The notes under the pieces were generated by a model. It ran no database searches. It saw only the letters and a program-made list of their open reading frames with translations, and was not told where the DNA came from. This document shows positions 22,201 through 37,200 of a stretch of DNA of 64,000 nucleotides, one piece after another. Source of the stretch: Methylomonas albis (lineage in GTDB: Bacteria; Pseudomonadota; Gammaproteobacteria; Methylococcales; Methylomonadaceae); contig NZ_JACXSS010000001.1 in the NCBI RefSeq assembly GCF_014850955.1, positions 4,340,001 through 4,404,000 on the forward strand. The letters run 5' to 3'. The first letter of the stretch is position 1; the number at the start of each line of letters is the position of its first letter. The position numbers and the translations under genes were made by a program.

Positions 22201-25200
22201 AAACTGAGCGGCTTATTGATTCGCGGGCATCAATCCGTCAATGCCAATCTCGACAGCCTGTGCTACCGGCCGATCTGGCAGCAACAATCCCGCCTGAGCG
22301 CTTCAGCCTTAGCGCCCGGCGCCGCGCCAAGCCGGCCGTGGCTGATTTTCAGCAGCGACGAAGCCGCCGAGTTAACGCAGGGTTTCCAGGATGCCGGACT
22401 CACCGGTATCCGTGTCTCGCCGGGCAATCGCTATGCCCAGACCGCCAGCGATGTCTGGTCGCTTGATGCCGAGAATGCCGACGATTACCGGGTTTTGCTG
22501 GAGGCGATTCAGCCGCAAGCCATTGTCTATCTCTGGCCGTCCGCGCCGACACCGCCCGACGCTTTGGGCGAGGCGGCCTTGATGCAGGTCATTCTGCTGG
22601 CGCGTGCCGCCGCCTTGCAACCCGCGGTCAAACTTTGGCTGATCACGCCTTCGGCTAGCAATGCCGCGGACCATGCGCCCACCTCGCCCTTTCCCTGGCT
22701 GCTGACGGGTCTGGCCAGAAGTTTGTTTCTCGAATATCCCCAGCTCAAAGGCGGCGTGATTGACCTTGATCCCGGCGAAACCCCAGCCTTAATCCGCGAA
22801 CTGCTCAATCCGGGCGACGAAGACGCCATCAGTCTGCGCGGCGGAAAACGCTATGTCGCCCGGCTGGCAGGCTACCCGCCACCCCCTGCCGCCGTTGTCC
22901 GCTGCAAAGCCGACGGCGCTTACCTGATTAGCGGCGGCCTGGGCGCACTCGGTTTAAAAACCGCGCGCTTTTTAGCCGAAAACGGCGCCGGCCAATTGAT
23001 CCTGCTAGGCCGCAAGGCTCCTGGCGAAGCCGCTCGGGACACCCTGGACTTTATCCGGCAGCTGGGCGTGCAAGTGCGCCTGCTGCAGGCGGACAGCGGC
23101 GATGAAGCCGCCATGTCCGAGTTATTCAAGCAAATTGCCACCGGCGACTTTCGCCTCAAAGGCATCATCCACGCCGCCGGCGTCCTCAGCACCCGCAGCC
23201 TGAACGAGCTTGATCGCGAAGGTTTAAGTCAGGTACTGGCGCCCAAGCTTCGCGGTGCCTGGACTCTGCATCGCTTGAGCATGGACCTGCAACTGGATTT
23301 TTTTGTCCTTTACTCCTCGATTTCCGCGGTTTTGGGGACGGCGCAACTGGCCGCTTACACGGCGGCAAACGGCTTCCTGGACGGCCTGGCCGCGTATCGC
23401 CAAGGCCTGGGCCTGCCCGTGCTCAGCATCAACTGGGGACCGTGGCAAACCGGCGGCATGATCGCTGACGAGACCGCCACACAAGTCGCCGCCAGCGGCT
23501 TTACCCCGCTTGACGCCCACTCGGCGCTGGCGCTGTTCGGCCGTTTGCTGGCAAGCTCGCAAAGCCGCGTGGCCGTGGTCGATGCGGATTGGCCTCGCCT
23601 CAAGAGCTTGTATGAGATTCGCGGACCTCAACCCTTGCTGGCGCTGCTGGGGCAATCGCCCGCGGCAATGCCCACTGCGCCGAACGAAGTGCGAGATCAG
23701 TGGCTGCAAGCCGCTAGAGCAAAGCATCGTACTGACGAAGAACTGTTGGCAGCATTGTTCGCCGAAGTGCTGGGGCTGGATAGCGTCGGTCCTGACGATT
23801 CCTTCTTTGCGCTGGGCGGCGACTCTTTGTTGGCAACACAGTTGGTCAGCCGGGTACGCGAGGCGTTCTCACTGGAACTGCCCGCCAAAACCTTATTCGA
23901 TGCCCCAAGCGTCGCACAATTGCTGATGTGCTTGCGCGACTTGCGCGGCGCCAGAGCAACGATTTCCGCACTCGCACGTCCCGAGCGCTTGCCGCTGTCG
24001 TATGCCCAGCAACGCTTGTGGTTTATTCACCGTCTGGAAGGCCCCAGTGCAACCTATAACATTCCTATCGCCCTGCGTTTAAGCGGTCAGTTGAATGTCG
24101 AGGCGCTCGAACAGGCGTTGCTCGATCTGCTGTCTCGTCATGAAGCCTTGCGCACCCGCTTCCCGGAGTTCGACGGTGTGGCTGCTCAGGCGATTGTGCC
24201 GGTTGCGGCTATTGGTTCGCTGTTGAAGCGCTGCCGGGTCACGGAAGCGGAGCTGGCTGAGCAGTTACAAACCGCCGCCGATACCGCGCTGGATATTAGC
24301 GTGGAGTTGCCGTTTCGGGCTTGGTTGTTTGCTTCGACTCCGCTCAGCACAAGTATCGATCCGCTTGGCACGGGTTCGTCGACTACCGAGCAACAGGTGT
24401 TGTTGATGCTGGTGCATCACATCGCCGCCGACGGTGCGTCGATGGCGGTGTTGGCCGACGATTTGACCTTGGCCTATAGCGCCCGTTGTCTGAACCAGGC
24501 GCCGGCTTGGGCGGATTTGCCGATTCAGTATGCCGATTATGCGCTGTGGCAGCGCCAGGCCTTGGGGACTGTGGACGATCCCGGCAGTCCGATGGCCCGG
24601 CAGTTGGGGTTCTGGAAGTCGGCTTTGGCCGGGATTGCCGATGAGTTGCTTCTGCCGACCGATAGACCCAGGCCGGCGGTCGCTTCCTATCGCGGCGGCA
24701 CGGTGCCGCTTCGGCTGTCCGCCGGACTGCATCGGGCCTTGCTGACTTTGGCCCAGGCCGAGCAGGCGTCGCTGTTCATGCTGTTGCAGGCCACGTTGGC
24801 GGCGCTGTTGTCGCGCCTGGGGGCCGGCGAGGATATTGCGATTGGCACGCCGATCGCCGGCCGCACCGACCGGGCGATTGAGGGTTTGATCGGCTTTTTC
24901 GTGAATGCGCTGGTGTTGCGCTGCGATGTGTCGGGACGGCCTTCGTTACGCACGCTACTGCAACGCGTGCGGGCCTTCGATCTGGAGGCCTACGCGCATC
25001 AGGATTTGCCGTTCGAGTTGTTGGTCGATGCCTTGCAACCGGCGCGTTCGATGGCCCGCCATCCGCTGTTTCAGGTGATGCTGATATTGCAGAACACCGC
25101 TAAACCCCGCATGGCTTTGCCTGGCTTGCGCGTCGCCATGGAACCTTTGGCACACAGTGGCGCCAAGTTCGATCTAACCTTCGATTTGACAGAGCAGTTC

Positions 25201-28200
25201 GACGAACAAGGCGGGCCCTTGGGCTTATCCGGCACCGTAGAATTCAGCGCCGATCTGTTCGATGCCGAATCCGTCGAACGCTTAAGCAGCCGTTGGTTAA
25301 GGCTGATCGAACAGGCCGTGGCCCAACCCGATGCGCCCTTGTATCAGTGCGATATTCTGACCCCGGAAGAACACCATACGCTGCTGGAAAAATTCAACTC
25401 CGCCGCGCAGCCTGTTCCAAAAGCCACCTTGCCGGAACTGTTCGAAGCCCAAGTGGCGCGTGATCCGGCCGCCATTGCCTTGGTCTTTGGCGATCTGACA
25501 CTCAGCTATGCCGAACTTAACGATCGCGCCAACCGGCTGGCGCATGCGCTGATTGCGCAAGGCGCGGGCCCGGAAGCGCTGATCGGCCTGTATCTGGAGC
25601 GTTCGTTCGAATTGCTGATTGCGCTGCTGGCGGTACTGAAAAGCGGCGCGGCTTATCTACCGCTGGATACTGACTATCCGATAGCGCGTATTGCAACCAT
25701 GTTGGAGGATGCTTCGCCGCTACTGGTGATTACCTCGACAGCTATGGCCGATAGTTTGCCGGAAGGCTATAGGCACTTTCGGCTTGACGATTCGGCCACA
25801 ACTGCCGACTTGGCGTTGCGGCCCGCCAATAATCCGAGCAATGCAAATCGACTGATGCCGCTTGACTCGCGTCAGCCGGCTTATGTGATCTTTACTTCCG
25901 GCTCGACCGGAAAACCGAAAGGTATCGCAATTAGCCATGGCGCGCTCAGCGTATTCCTGGCGTCGATCCAAGCAGTCGTTCATTGCGATGCGGCTGACCG
26001 CTGCTTAGCAATGACCACGATTGCCTTCGATATCGCCGTTCTTGAACTTTTCCTGCCGCTGTCTCGCGGCGCCTGCGTACTATTGAGCATGGGTTCGGAA
26101 AACAAGGATATTGCTGAATTCGCGCAATTTTTTGCTCGTCACCAACCGACTGTGATGCAAGCAACACCGAGCCATTGGCGAGCCTTGCTCGAAGCTCTGC
26201 CGGACAGTGACCCGCAACTCCGGGCCATTTGCGGCGGGGAAGCGCTACCGCAGGATCTGGCACAGGGCTTGTTGGCAAAAACCCGTTCGTTGGTCAATCT
26301 GTATGGCCCCACCGAAGCAACGGTCTGGGCGACCGCGCAGTCCGTCACTGAAACTACGTTGGCGAGGCAACGCACTCCATTGCTAGACATTGGTACGCCA
26401 CTCGACCACTATCGCATTTACCTGCTGGACCCCACTCTGGAACCGGTGCCGGTCGGTGTCGCGGCTGAGTTGTACATCGCCGGCGCGGCGTTGGCCCGTG
26501 GGTATTTAAACCGTCCGGCCTTGACCGCCGAGCGCTTCGTCGCCGATCCGTTCTCGCCCGGCGCCCGGATGTACCGTTCCGGCGATTTGGCGCGCTGGCG
26601 CGAGGACGGCACGCTGGAGTTTTTGGGACGGGCCGACAGTCAGGTCAAGATTCGCGGTTTCCGCATCGAGCCCGGCGAGGTGGAGGCTTTGTTGCTGGCC
26701 TTGCCGGGGGTGGCGCAGGCGGCCGTGGTGGCCCGCGACGACGGCCTCGGTTTGCAGTTGGTGGCCTATTGGGTGCCGGCTGTCGGCGCCGAGCTGTCGA
26801 CCCGGCTGTCTGACGAGTCGTTGCGCGCGGCCTTGGCGGCGCAGTTGCCGGATTATCTGCGGCCTTCGGCCTTTGTGAAGTTAGAGGCCTTGCCGTTGAC
26901 GCCGAATGGCAAGCTGGATCGGCGCGCCTTGCCGGCACCGCAACGCGGCGGGGCCCGGTTTGTGGCGCCGGTTTCTTCGGAAGAAGCGCGTTTGGCGGCG
27001 TTGTTCGGCGAGGTGTTGGGGCTGGAGCGCGTTAGCGTGGCGGATTCGTTCTTTGCACTGGGCGGGCATTCCTTGCTGGCGACCCGTTTGGTCAGTCGGG
27101 TGCGCGAGGCATTTGCGCTGGAGCTGCCGATCCGGGCTTTATTTGAGGCGCCGACGGTGGCGCAATTGGCTTTACGTCTGCGTGATATGCTCGGTGCAAG
27201 AGCGCCGCTGCTGGCCTTGCCGCGCCCTGTGCGCTTGCCGTTGTCTTATGCGCAGCAACGCTTGTGGTTTATTCACCGTCTGGAAGGACCAAGCTCGACT
27301 TATAACATTCCTATCGCCTTGCGTTTAAGCGGTCAGTTGAATGTCGAGGCGCTCGAACAGGCGTTGCTCGATCTGCTGTCTCGTCATGAAGCCTTGCGCA
27401 CCCGCTTCCCGGAGTTCGACGGTGTGGCTGCGCAGGCGATTGTGCCGGTTGCGGCTATTGGTTCTATTTTGAAGCGCTGCCGGGTCACGGAAGCGGAGCT
27501 GGCTGAGCAGTTACAAACCGCCGCCGATACCACGCTGGATATTAGCGTGGAGTTGCCGTTTCGGGCTTGGTTGTTTGCTTCGACTCCGCTCAGCACAAGT
27601 GTCGATCCGCTCAGCACAAGTGTCGATCCGCTCAGCACAAGTGTCGATCCGCTCAGCACCGACTCTTTAGGCCAGGAAGAGCAAGTATTGCTGCTACTGG
27701 TGCATCACATCGCCGCCGATGGTGCGTCGATGGCGGTGTTGGCGGACGATTTGACTTTGGCCTATAGCGCCCGTTGTCTGAACCAGGCGCCGGCTTGGGC
27801 GGATTTGCCGATTCAGTATGCCGATTATGCGCTGTGGCAGCGCCAGGCCTTGGGGGCGGTGGACGATCCCGGCAGTCCGATGGCCCGGCAGTTGGGGTTC
27901 TGGACGTCGGCTTTGGCCGGAATTGCCGATGAGTTGCTTCTGCCGACCGACAGGACCAGGTCGGCGGTCGCTTCCTATCGCGGCGGCACGGTGCCGCTTC
28001 GGCTATCCGCCGAACTGCATCGGGCCTTGCTGACTTTGGCCCAGGCCGAGCAGGCGTCGCTGTTCATGTTGTTGCAGGCCACGTTGGCGGCATTGTTATC
28101 GCGCCTGGGGGCCGGCGAGGATATTGCGATTGGCACGCCGATCGCCGGCCGCACCGACCGGGCGATTGAGGGTTTGATCGGCTTTTTCGTGAATGCGCTA

Positions 28201-31200
28201 GTGTTGCGCTGCGATGTGTCGGGACGGCCTTCGTTACGCACGCTACTGCAACGCGTGCGGGCCTTCGATCTGGAGGCCTATGCGCATCAGGATTTGCCGT
28301 TCGAGTTGTTGGTCGATGCCTTGCAACCGGCGCGTTCGATGGCCCGCCATCCGCTGTTTCAGGTGATGCTGATATTGCAGAACACCGCTAAACCCCGCAT
28401 GGATTTACCTGGCTTGCGCGTCGCCATGGAACCTTTGGCACACAGTGGCGCCAAGTTCGATCTAACCTTCGATTTGACAGAGCAGTTCGACGAACAAGGC
28501 GGGCCCTTAGGCTTGAGTGGCGAGCTGGAATTCAGCCGCGATTTGTTCGATGTCGAATCCGTCGAACGCTTAAGCAGCCGTTGGTTAAGGCTGATCGAAC
28601 AAGCCCTGGCCCAACCGGATGCGCCCTTGTATCAGTGCGATATTCTGACCCCGGAAGAACGCCATACGCTGCTGGATAAATTCAACCCCTCCCCGCTGCC
28701 TGTTCCCGAAGCCACCTTGCCGGAACTGTTCGAAGCCCAAGTCGCGCGTGATCCGGCCGCCATTGCCTTGGTCTTTGGTGATCTGACGCTCAGCTATGCC
28801 GAACTTAACGATCGCGCCAACCGGCTGGCTCATGCGCTGATTGCGCAAGGCGCGGGCCCGGAAGCGCTAATCGGCCTGTATCTGGAGCGTTCGTTCGAAT
28901 TGCTGATTGCGCTGCTGGCGGTACTGAAAAGCGGCGCGGCCTACTTGCCGCTGGATCCGGACCATCCTCACGCCCGCGTGACCGCCATGCTGGAGGATGC
29001 AAGACCAATATGGGTGATCACGACGGCGACCCTGGCCGAACGCTTGCCCACGAACTGCCTGGCGATGCGGCTGGATGATCCGGCCATAGTGGCCGATTTG
29101 GCCTTGCGTCCCGCCGATAATCCGAGCAATGCTCATCGCTTGACGCCGCTCAGCCCACTGCATCCGGCCTATGTGCTGTTTACTTCCGGTTCAACCGGGC
29201 AGCCGAAGGGGGTGATGATTGCTCATCGGTCGCTAGTCAACCATATGGGCTGGATGCAACAGGCTTACCCGCTTGGTTCGCAGGAGAGGGTGCTCGGCAG
29301 AACCGCCGCCACCTTCGATGCCTCGGTCTGGGAACTTTGGCTACCGTTACTGGCCGGGGCCACGCAAGTGTTGATTTCGGCTCAGCAACTCCGCGACGAC
29401 CAGTCGTTGTTTGAACAGCTCGACCAGCATCAGGTACAGATTGCCCAGTTCGTGCCTTCGCTGCTAGCGTCGTTCCTGGCCGAACATGGCCGCAAGCCCA
29501 AGGCGCTACGCCAGGTATTTTGCGGCGGCGAGGCCTTATCGACCGAGCTCACCCGCCGCGTGTTGGAGCGTTGGCAGTTAGGCGTTGTCAATTTATACGG
29601 GCCGACCGAGACCACGATCCAGGTGACGCATTATGCGGCACAAGGCCCGTCTGTCAACGGCCCGACCATCCCCATCGGCTCGCCGATCCGCAATACCCGC
29701 ATTTACCTGCTGGACCCCACCCTGGAACCGGTGCCGGTCGGTGTCGCGGCTGAGTTGTACATCGCCGGCGCGGCGTTGGCCCGTGGCTATTTAAACCGTC
29801 CGGCCTTGACCGCCGAGCGCTTCGTCGCCGATCCGTTCTCGCCCGGTGCCCGGATGTACCGTTCCGGCGATTTGGCGCGCTGGCGCGAGGACGGCACGCT
29901 GGAGTTTTTGGGACGGGCCGACAGTCAGGTCAAGATTCGCGGTTTCCGCATCGAGCCCGGCGAGGTGGAGGCTTTGTTGCTGGCCTTGCCGGGGGTGGCG
30001 CAGGCGGCCGTGGTGGCCCGCGACGACGGCCTCGGTTTGCAGTTGGTGGCCTATTGGGTGCCGGCTGTCGGCGCCGAGCTGTCGACCCGGCTGTCTGACG
30101 AGTCGTTGCGCGCGGCCTTGGCGGCGCAGTTGCCGGATTATCTGCGGCCTTCGGCCTTTGTGAAGTTAGAGGCCTTGCCGTTGACGCCGAATGGCAAGCT
30201 GGATCGGCGCGCCTTGCCGACACCGCAACGCGGCGGGGCCCGGTTTGTGGCGCCGGTTTCTTCGGAAGAAGCGCGTTTGGCGGCGTTGTTCGGCGAGGTG
30301 TTGGGGCTGGAGCGCGTTAGCGTGGCGGATTCGTTCTTTGCACTGGGCGGGCATTCCTTGCTGGCGACCCGTTTGGTCAGTCGGGTGCGCGAGGCATTTG
30401 CGCTGGAGCTGCCGATCCGGGCTTTATTTGAGGCGCCGACGGTGGCGCAATTGGCTTTACGTCTGCGTGATATGCTCGGTGCAAGAGCGCCGCTGCTGGC
30501 CTTGCCGCGCCCTGTGCGCTTGCCGTTGTCTTATGCGCAGCAACGCTTGTGGTTTATTCACCGTCTGGAAGGACCAAGCTCGACTTATAACATTCCTATC
30601 GCCTTGCGTTTAAGCGGTCAGTTGAATGTCGAGGCGCTCGAACAGGCGTTGCTCGATCTGCTGTCTCGTCATGAAGCCTTGCGCACCCGCTTCCCGGAGT
30701 TCGACGGTGTGGCTGCGCAGGCGATTGTGCCGGTTGCGGCTATTGGTTCTATTTTGAAGCGCTGCCGGGTCACGGAAGCGGAGCTGGCTGAGCAGTTACA
30801 AACCGCCGCCGATACCACGCTGGATATTAGCGTGGAGTTGCCGTTTCGGGCTTGGTTGTTTGCTTCGACTCCGCTCAGCACAAGTGTCGATCCGCTCAGC
30901 ACAAGTGTCGATCCGCTCAGCACAAGTGTCGATCCGCTCAGCACCGACTCTTTAGGCCAGGAAGAGCAAGTATTGCTGCTACTGGTGCATCACATCGCCG
31001 CCGATGGTGCGTCGATGGCGGTGTTGGCGGACGATTTGACTTTGGCCTATAGCGCCCGTTGTCTGAACCAGGCGCCGGCTTGGGCGGATTTGCCGATTCA
31101 GTATGCCGATTATGCGCTGTGGCAGCGCCAGGCCTTGGGGGCGGTGGACGATCCCGGCAGTCCGATGGCCCGGCAGTTGGCGTTCTGGAAGTCGGCTTTG

Positions 31201-34200
31201 GCCGGGATTGCCGATGAGTTGCCGCTACCGACCGACAGGCCCAGGCCGGCGGTCGCTTCCTATCGCGGCGGCACGGTGCCGCTTCGGCTATCCGCCGAAC
31301 TGCATCGGGCCTTGCTGACTTTGGCCCAGGCCGAGCAGGCGTCGCTGTTCATGCTGTTGCAGGCCACGTTGGCGGCATTGTTGTCGCGCCTGGGGGCCGG
31401 CGAGGATATTGCGATTGGCACGCCGATCGCCGGCCGCACCGACCGGGCGATCGAGGGTTTGATCGGCTTTTTCGTGAATGCGCTGGTGTTGCGCTGCGAT
31501 GTGTCGGGACGGCCTTCGTTACGCACGCTACTGCAACGTGTGCGGGCCTTCGATCTGGAGGCCTACGCGCATCAGGATTTGCCGTTCGAGTTGTTGGTCG
31601 ATGCCTTGCAACCGGCGCGTTCGATGGCCCGCCATCCGCTGTTTCAGGTGATGCTGGCCTTGCAAAATACCGCCCGTCCGCGCATGGCTTTGCCGGGGCT
31701 GACGCTGGCACTGGAACCCTTGGCGCACCACGGCGCCAAGTTCGATTTGTTGGTGAGTTTGGCCGAGCATTACGATGATCAGGGCGAACCCTTGGGCTTA
31801 AGCGGCGAGCTGGAATTCAGCCGCGATCTGTTCGATGCCGAATCCGTCGAACGAATAAGCAGCCGTTGGTTAAGGCTGATCGAACAGGCCCTGGCCCAGC
31901 CCGATGCGCCCTTGTATCAGTGCGATATTCTGACCCCGGAAGAACGCCATACGCTGCTGGAAAAATTCAACCCCGCCGCGCAGCCTGTTCCAAAAGCCAC
32001 CTTGCCGGAACTGTTCGAAGCCCAAGTGGCGCGTGATCCGGCCGCCATTGCCTTGGTCTTTGGCGATCTGACACTCAGCTATGCCGAACTTAACGATCGC
32101 GCCAACCGGCTGGCGCATGCGCTGATTGCGCAAGGCGCGGGCCCGGAAGCGCTAATCGGCCTGTATCTGGAGCGTTCGTTCGAATTGCTGATTGCGCTGC
32201 TGGCGGTACTGAAAAGCGGTGCGGCCTACTTGCCGCTGGATCCTGATCATCCCCAAGCCCGCGTGGCCGCCATGCTGGAGGATGCAAGACCAATATGGGT
32301 GATCACGACGGCGACGCTGGCCGAACGCTTGCCCACGAACTGCCTGGCGATGCGGCTGGATGATCCGGCCATAGTGGCCGATTTGGCCTTGCGTCCCGCC
32401 GATAATCCGAGCAATGCCCATCGCTTGACGCCGCTCAGCCCGCTGCATCCGGCCTATGTGCTGTTTACTTCCGGTTCGACCGGGCAGCCGAAGGGGGTGA
32501 TGGTTGCTCACAGGTCGCTAGTCAACCATATGGGCTGGATGCAACAGGCTTACCCGCTCGGTTCGCAGGAGAGGGTGCTCGGCAGAACCGCCGCCACCTT
32601 CGATGCCTCGGTCTGGGAACTTTGGCTACCATTACTGGCCGGAGCCACGCAAGTGTTGATCTCGGCTCAGCAACTCCGCGACGACCAGTCGCTGTTTGAA
32701 CAGCTCGACCGGCATCAGGTACAGATTGCCCAATTCGTGCCTTCGCTGCTAGCGTCGTTCCTGGCCGAACACGACCGCAAGCCCAAGGCGCTACGCCAGG
32801 TATTTTGCGGCGGCGAGGCCTTATCGACCGAGCTCGCCCGCCGCGTGTTGGAGCGTTGGCAGCTAGGCGTTGTCAATTTATACGGGCCGACCGAGACCAC
32901 GATCCAGGTGACGCATTATGCGGCACAAGGCCCGTCTGTCAACGGCCCGACCATCCCCATCGGCTCGCCCATCCGCAATACCCGCATTTACCTGCTGGAC
33001 CCCACTCTGGAACCGGTGCCGGTCGGTGTCGCGGCTGAGTTGTACATCGCCGGCGCGGCGTTGGCCCGTGGGTATTTAAACCGTCCGGCCTTGACTGCCG
33101 AGCGTTTCGTCGCCGATCCGTTTTCGCCCGGTGCCCGGATGTACCGTTCCGGCGATCTGGCGCGCTGGCGCGAGGACGGCACGCTGGAGTTTTTGGGACG
33201 GGCCGACAGTCAGGTCAAGATTCGCGGTTTCCGCATCGAGCCCGGCGAGGTGGAGGCTTTGTTGTTGGCCTTGCCGGGGGTGGCGCAGGCGGCTGTGGTG
33301 GCCCGCGACGACGGCCTCGGTTTGCAGTTGGTGGCCTATTGGGTGCCGGCTGTCGGCGCCGAGCTGTCTACCTATCAATCCGACGCGTCGTTGCGCGCGG
33401 CCTTGGCGGCGCAGTTGCCGGACTATCTGCGGCCGTCGGCCTTTGTGAAGTTAGAGGCCTTGCCGTTGACGCCGAATGGCAAGCTGGATCGGCGGGCCTT
33501 GCCGGCACCGCAACGCGGCGGGGCCCGGTTTGTGGCGCCGGTTTCTTCGGAAGAGGCGCGTTTGGCGGCGTTGTTCGGCGAGGTGTTGGGGCTGGAGCAC
33601 GTCAGTGTGGCGGATTCGTTCTTTGCGCTGGGCGGCGATAGTATTCTGTCCATTCAGTTGGTCAGCCGCGCCCGGCGCGTTGGGCTAGAGATTCGGCCAC
33701 GCGATGTGTTCGAGCATCCCTGCGTCGCCGATCTCGCAAAGATTGCCGGGACGACGCTTAGCAATAAGCCATCCACCGTCTTCGAAGTCAGCGGGCCGTT
33801 TCCGCCTACGCCGATAATGGCCCGCTTTCTGAGCGCGGAAGGCCCAGGCAACGGCTTCTACCAAGCCATGCTAATCCAGTTGCCCGCACACATCGAAGCC
33901 GAACAGCTCAACGCCATCCTACAGGCCATGGCCGATCACCATGCCCTGTTAAGTGCTCATTTCATGCGTAGTGAAAACGGGGCATGGCAGGGGGTGATAC
34001 CGCCAAAAACAGTCACCGCCAATAGCCGCCTACAGCGTATTGATCTGCGCGACATGGAAGCGTTAAGTCGGCAGCAGCGTCTAAACGAAGCGATTAATCA
34101 AGCCGCCGGTCGACTCGATCCGGCAAACGGTTTGCTTTTCGAGGCGCTGTGGCTTTCGCTGCCCGAAGGGGAACGCTTGTTGTGGATCATCCATCACTTA

Positions 34201-37200
34201 ACCGTCGACGGTGTCTCCTGGCGCATTCTACTGTCAGATCTGGACGCGGCATGGCAAGCCATTTGCCGTCAGCAACCCATCGTGCTGGAACCGGTCACCA
34301 CGCCGTTTAGAATCTGGGCGCAACGGCTACAGGAATACGCGCTGTCCGCCGTCATCGCTGCGGAACTAGCGGCCTGGAAATCCATTCTTGCCCGGGGCGT
34401 ACCGTTATTACCGGGCATTATCCTGGATACGCAGCGGGATACCACGGCGACCAGCCAAACCTTTTCGGTTTCCCTAAATCCCGCGCTGACCTTGGCGCTA
34501 ATGACCGATATACCCGCGGCCTTTTATGCCCAAATCAACGATGTGCTGCTGACCGCACTGGCCGTGGCCGTCGCCGCGTGGCGACCCGCAAGCAAGCCGG
34601 GAGTGTTGATCGATCTTGAGGGCCATGGCCGCGAACCCTTCGCTGACGATCTCGATCTTTCGCGCACAGTCGGCTGGTTCACAACCCTATACCCTGTGAG
34701 CTTATCGTTGGCGGGCATCGATATTGATGCCGCGTTGCGTGGCGAAGCGGACATGGGCTTAGCGCTAAAGCAAGTCAAGGACCAGTTGCGTGCCATACCC
34801 GGCCGCGGCCTGGGTTTCGGCTTGCTACGTTATCTGCAGCCTAACGAGGGACAAACTCTGGCAGACCTACCCTCACCGCAACTGGCTTTTAATTATCTGG
34901 GCCGGTTTGCGGCGGGAATTAACCAAGACTGGTGCATCGCCACCGATGGCAATGGACTGAGCGGCGGCGCGGATGCCGAGATGCCTGTCACGCATGCCAC
35001 AACCGTCAACGCGGTCATCGTCGACGGCCCGGAAGGCGCGACGCTTTCGGCACATTGGTGTTGGGCGACTCGCCATCTTGACGAACAGAGCATCGCGAAA
35101 CTGGCCGAACATTGGCAACACGCCTTGCGAGCGCTGGTGTCACATACCCGGCAAGAGGGAGCCGGCGGCCATTCGCCGGCTGATTTTCCGTTACTCGCGC
35201 TGTCCCAGCCACAGGTGAGCGCGCTTGAACAGCGTTATCCACAGCTGGAAACCCTATGGCCTTTATCGCCGCTGCAAGAAGGCTTGCTGTTCCACGCCCT
35301 GTTCGATAGCACAGAGGCGGACCTCTACAGCGTCCAAACGGCGATTGACCTGACTGGCAACTTGGAAGCGGAGCGTTTGCGCAACGCCTGTGCGGCCTTG
35401 TTACAACGTCATGCCGTGCTGCGTACCGGCTTTGTCCACCAAGGCCAAACCCCGTTGCAAGTTGTCGTGTCTCAGCCCCCCCTGCCTTGGCAATACCAGG
35501 ATTTGAGCGATCTTGAAGCGGCGCAGCAATCGCAACGTGCCGCAGCCGTGGCCGCCGAATTGCGGACTAACCGTTTCACTATTGACCAGCCGCCGTTGAT
35601 TCGTTTCACTGTGCTCACGCTCGGACCACAACGGCATCGTTTACTGGTCACCAATCACCACTTGATATTGGACGGTTGGTCGACACCTATTCTGTTAAAG
35701 GAACTCTTCAGCCTGTATCGCGACTCCAGCGGCCAAAACACGCTGTCACCAGTATCCAGCTATGGCGACTATCTCGCTTGGCTGCAAGCGCAACAGCGGC
35801 CCCAGGCTCATAGCGCTTGGCGAGCCTACCTCGCAGGCCTTGACACACCCTGCCTGATCGCGCCTGAACGCTCCGACCAAGCCATAAACCAGACTCCCCA
35901 CCAATGGCGGCATAATTTTCCGCAAACCATTAGCCGGGCAATGCACGATTTTGCCCGCAAGCATGACATCACCCTCAATACCTTGTTCCAGGGCGCCTGG
36001 GCCTTGCTGCTGAGTCGTATGACCGGACAGCGGGAGGTGATTTTTGGTATCACCGTATCGGGACGTCCAGCCGAACTGCCCGGCGTAGAGCAAATGGTCG
36101 GACTGATGATCAACACCGTGCCGCTACGGGTAATCGTACCGGCCAATCAAACGCTTGCCGCGTGGCTTGGCGGACTACAAGCGCGCCAGGCTGGTTTGTT
36201 GGACTTTGGCTACCTCGGCCTCACGGAAATCCAGCATATCGCCGGCGACCTTAAGCCTTTGTTCGACACTCTACTGGTATTTGAGAACTACCCGATAGAC
36301 CGCGCCGCCATCAAACAAGGTATCGGCGACCTTAAAATTAGCCATATTGCCGGCCACGACGCCACCCATTATCCGCTCGCGCTGATGGTCGCCCCCGGCG
36401 AGCAAATCGAACTGCGTCTGGAATTCGACCCGGCACTCTTTGACGACCGTCAAGGCCGGCGGCTTGGACAGCATCTAATTCGCCTGATCGAGCAGTCCAT
36501 CGCCCAAGCGGACGCGCCGCTGTATCGCATTAATATACTGACAGCCGATGAGCGCCATACCTTACTGGAAGAATTTAACGCCACGGCCCAGCCTATCTCC
36601 AACATCACCTTGCCGGAACTGTTCGAGACTAGGGCTAATTCCGATCCGACCGCTACCGCACTGATCTTTGCCGATCAGGTGCTGAGCTACGGCGAACTCA
36701 ACGCCCGTGCCAACCGGCTGGCACATGCGCTGATTGCGCAAGGCGCTGGCCCGGAAGCCTTGATCGGCCTGTGTCTGGAACGCTCGTTCGAGCTAATTAT
36801 TGCGCTGCTGGCGGTACTAAAAAGCGGAGCGGCCTACTTGCCGCTGGATCCTGAATATCCCAAAGCCCGTCTGCAAGTCATGTTGCAGGATGCCTCGCCT
36901 TTACTGGTGATTAGCACATCGGCAATGGCGGTGACGTTGCCGGACACTTGTGCGCGCTTGCTGCTAAACGATCCGTCTACACTCACCGGCTTAGCGCTAA
37001 AACCGCAAAGTAATCCCTCGAACGTGGACCGTTTAACGCCACTAAGCCCGCTGCATCCGGCTTATGTGATCTTTACTTCCGGCTCGACCGGTAAGCCGAA
37101 GGGCGTGATGATGAGCCAGCAAGCCCTGGTCAATCTGCTCGAATGGCAAACGCAACACGGCGTTTTAGACAGCAAACTGCGCACCCTGCAATTGACCTCG

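Noticed and set aside
27589-27659. Short tandem repeats considered as a CRISPR-like array
   Set aside because: Units are contiguous with no spacers and are read in-frame as LSTSVDP; no cas genes are present.
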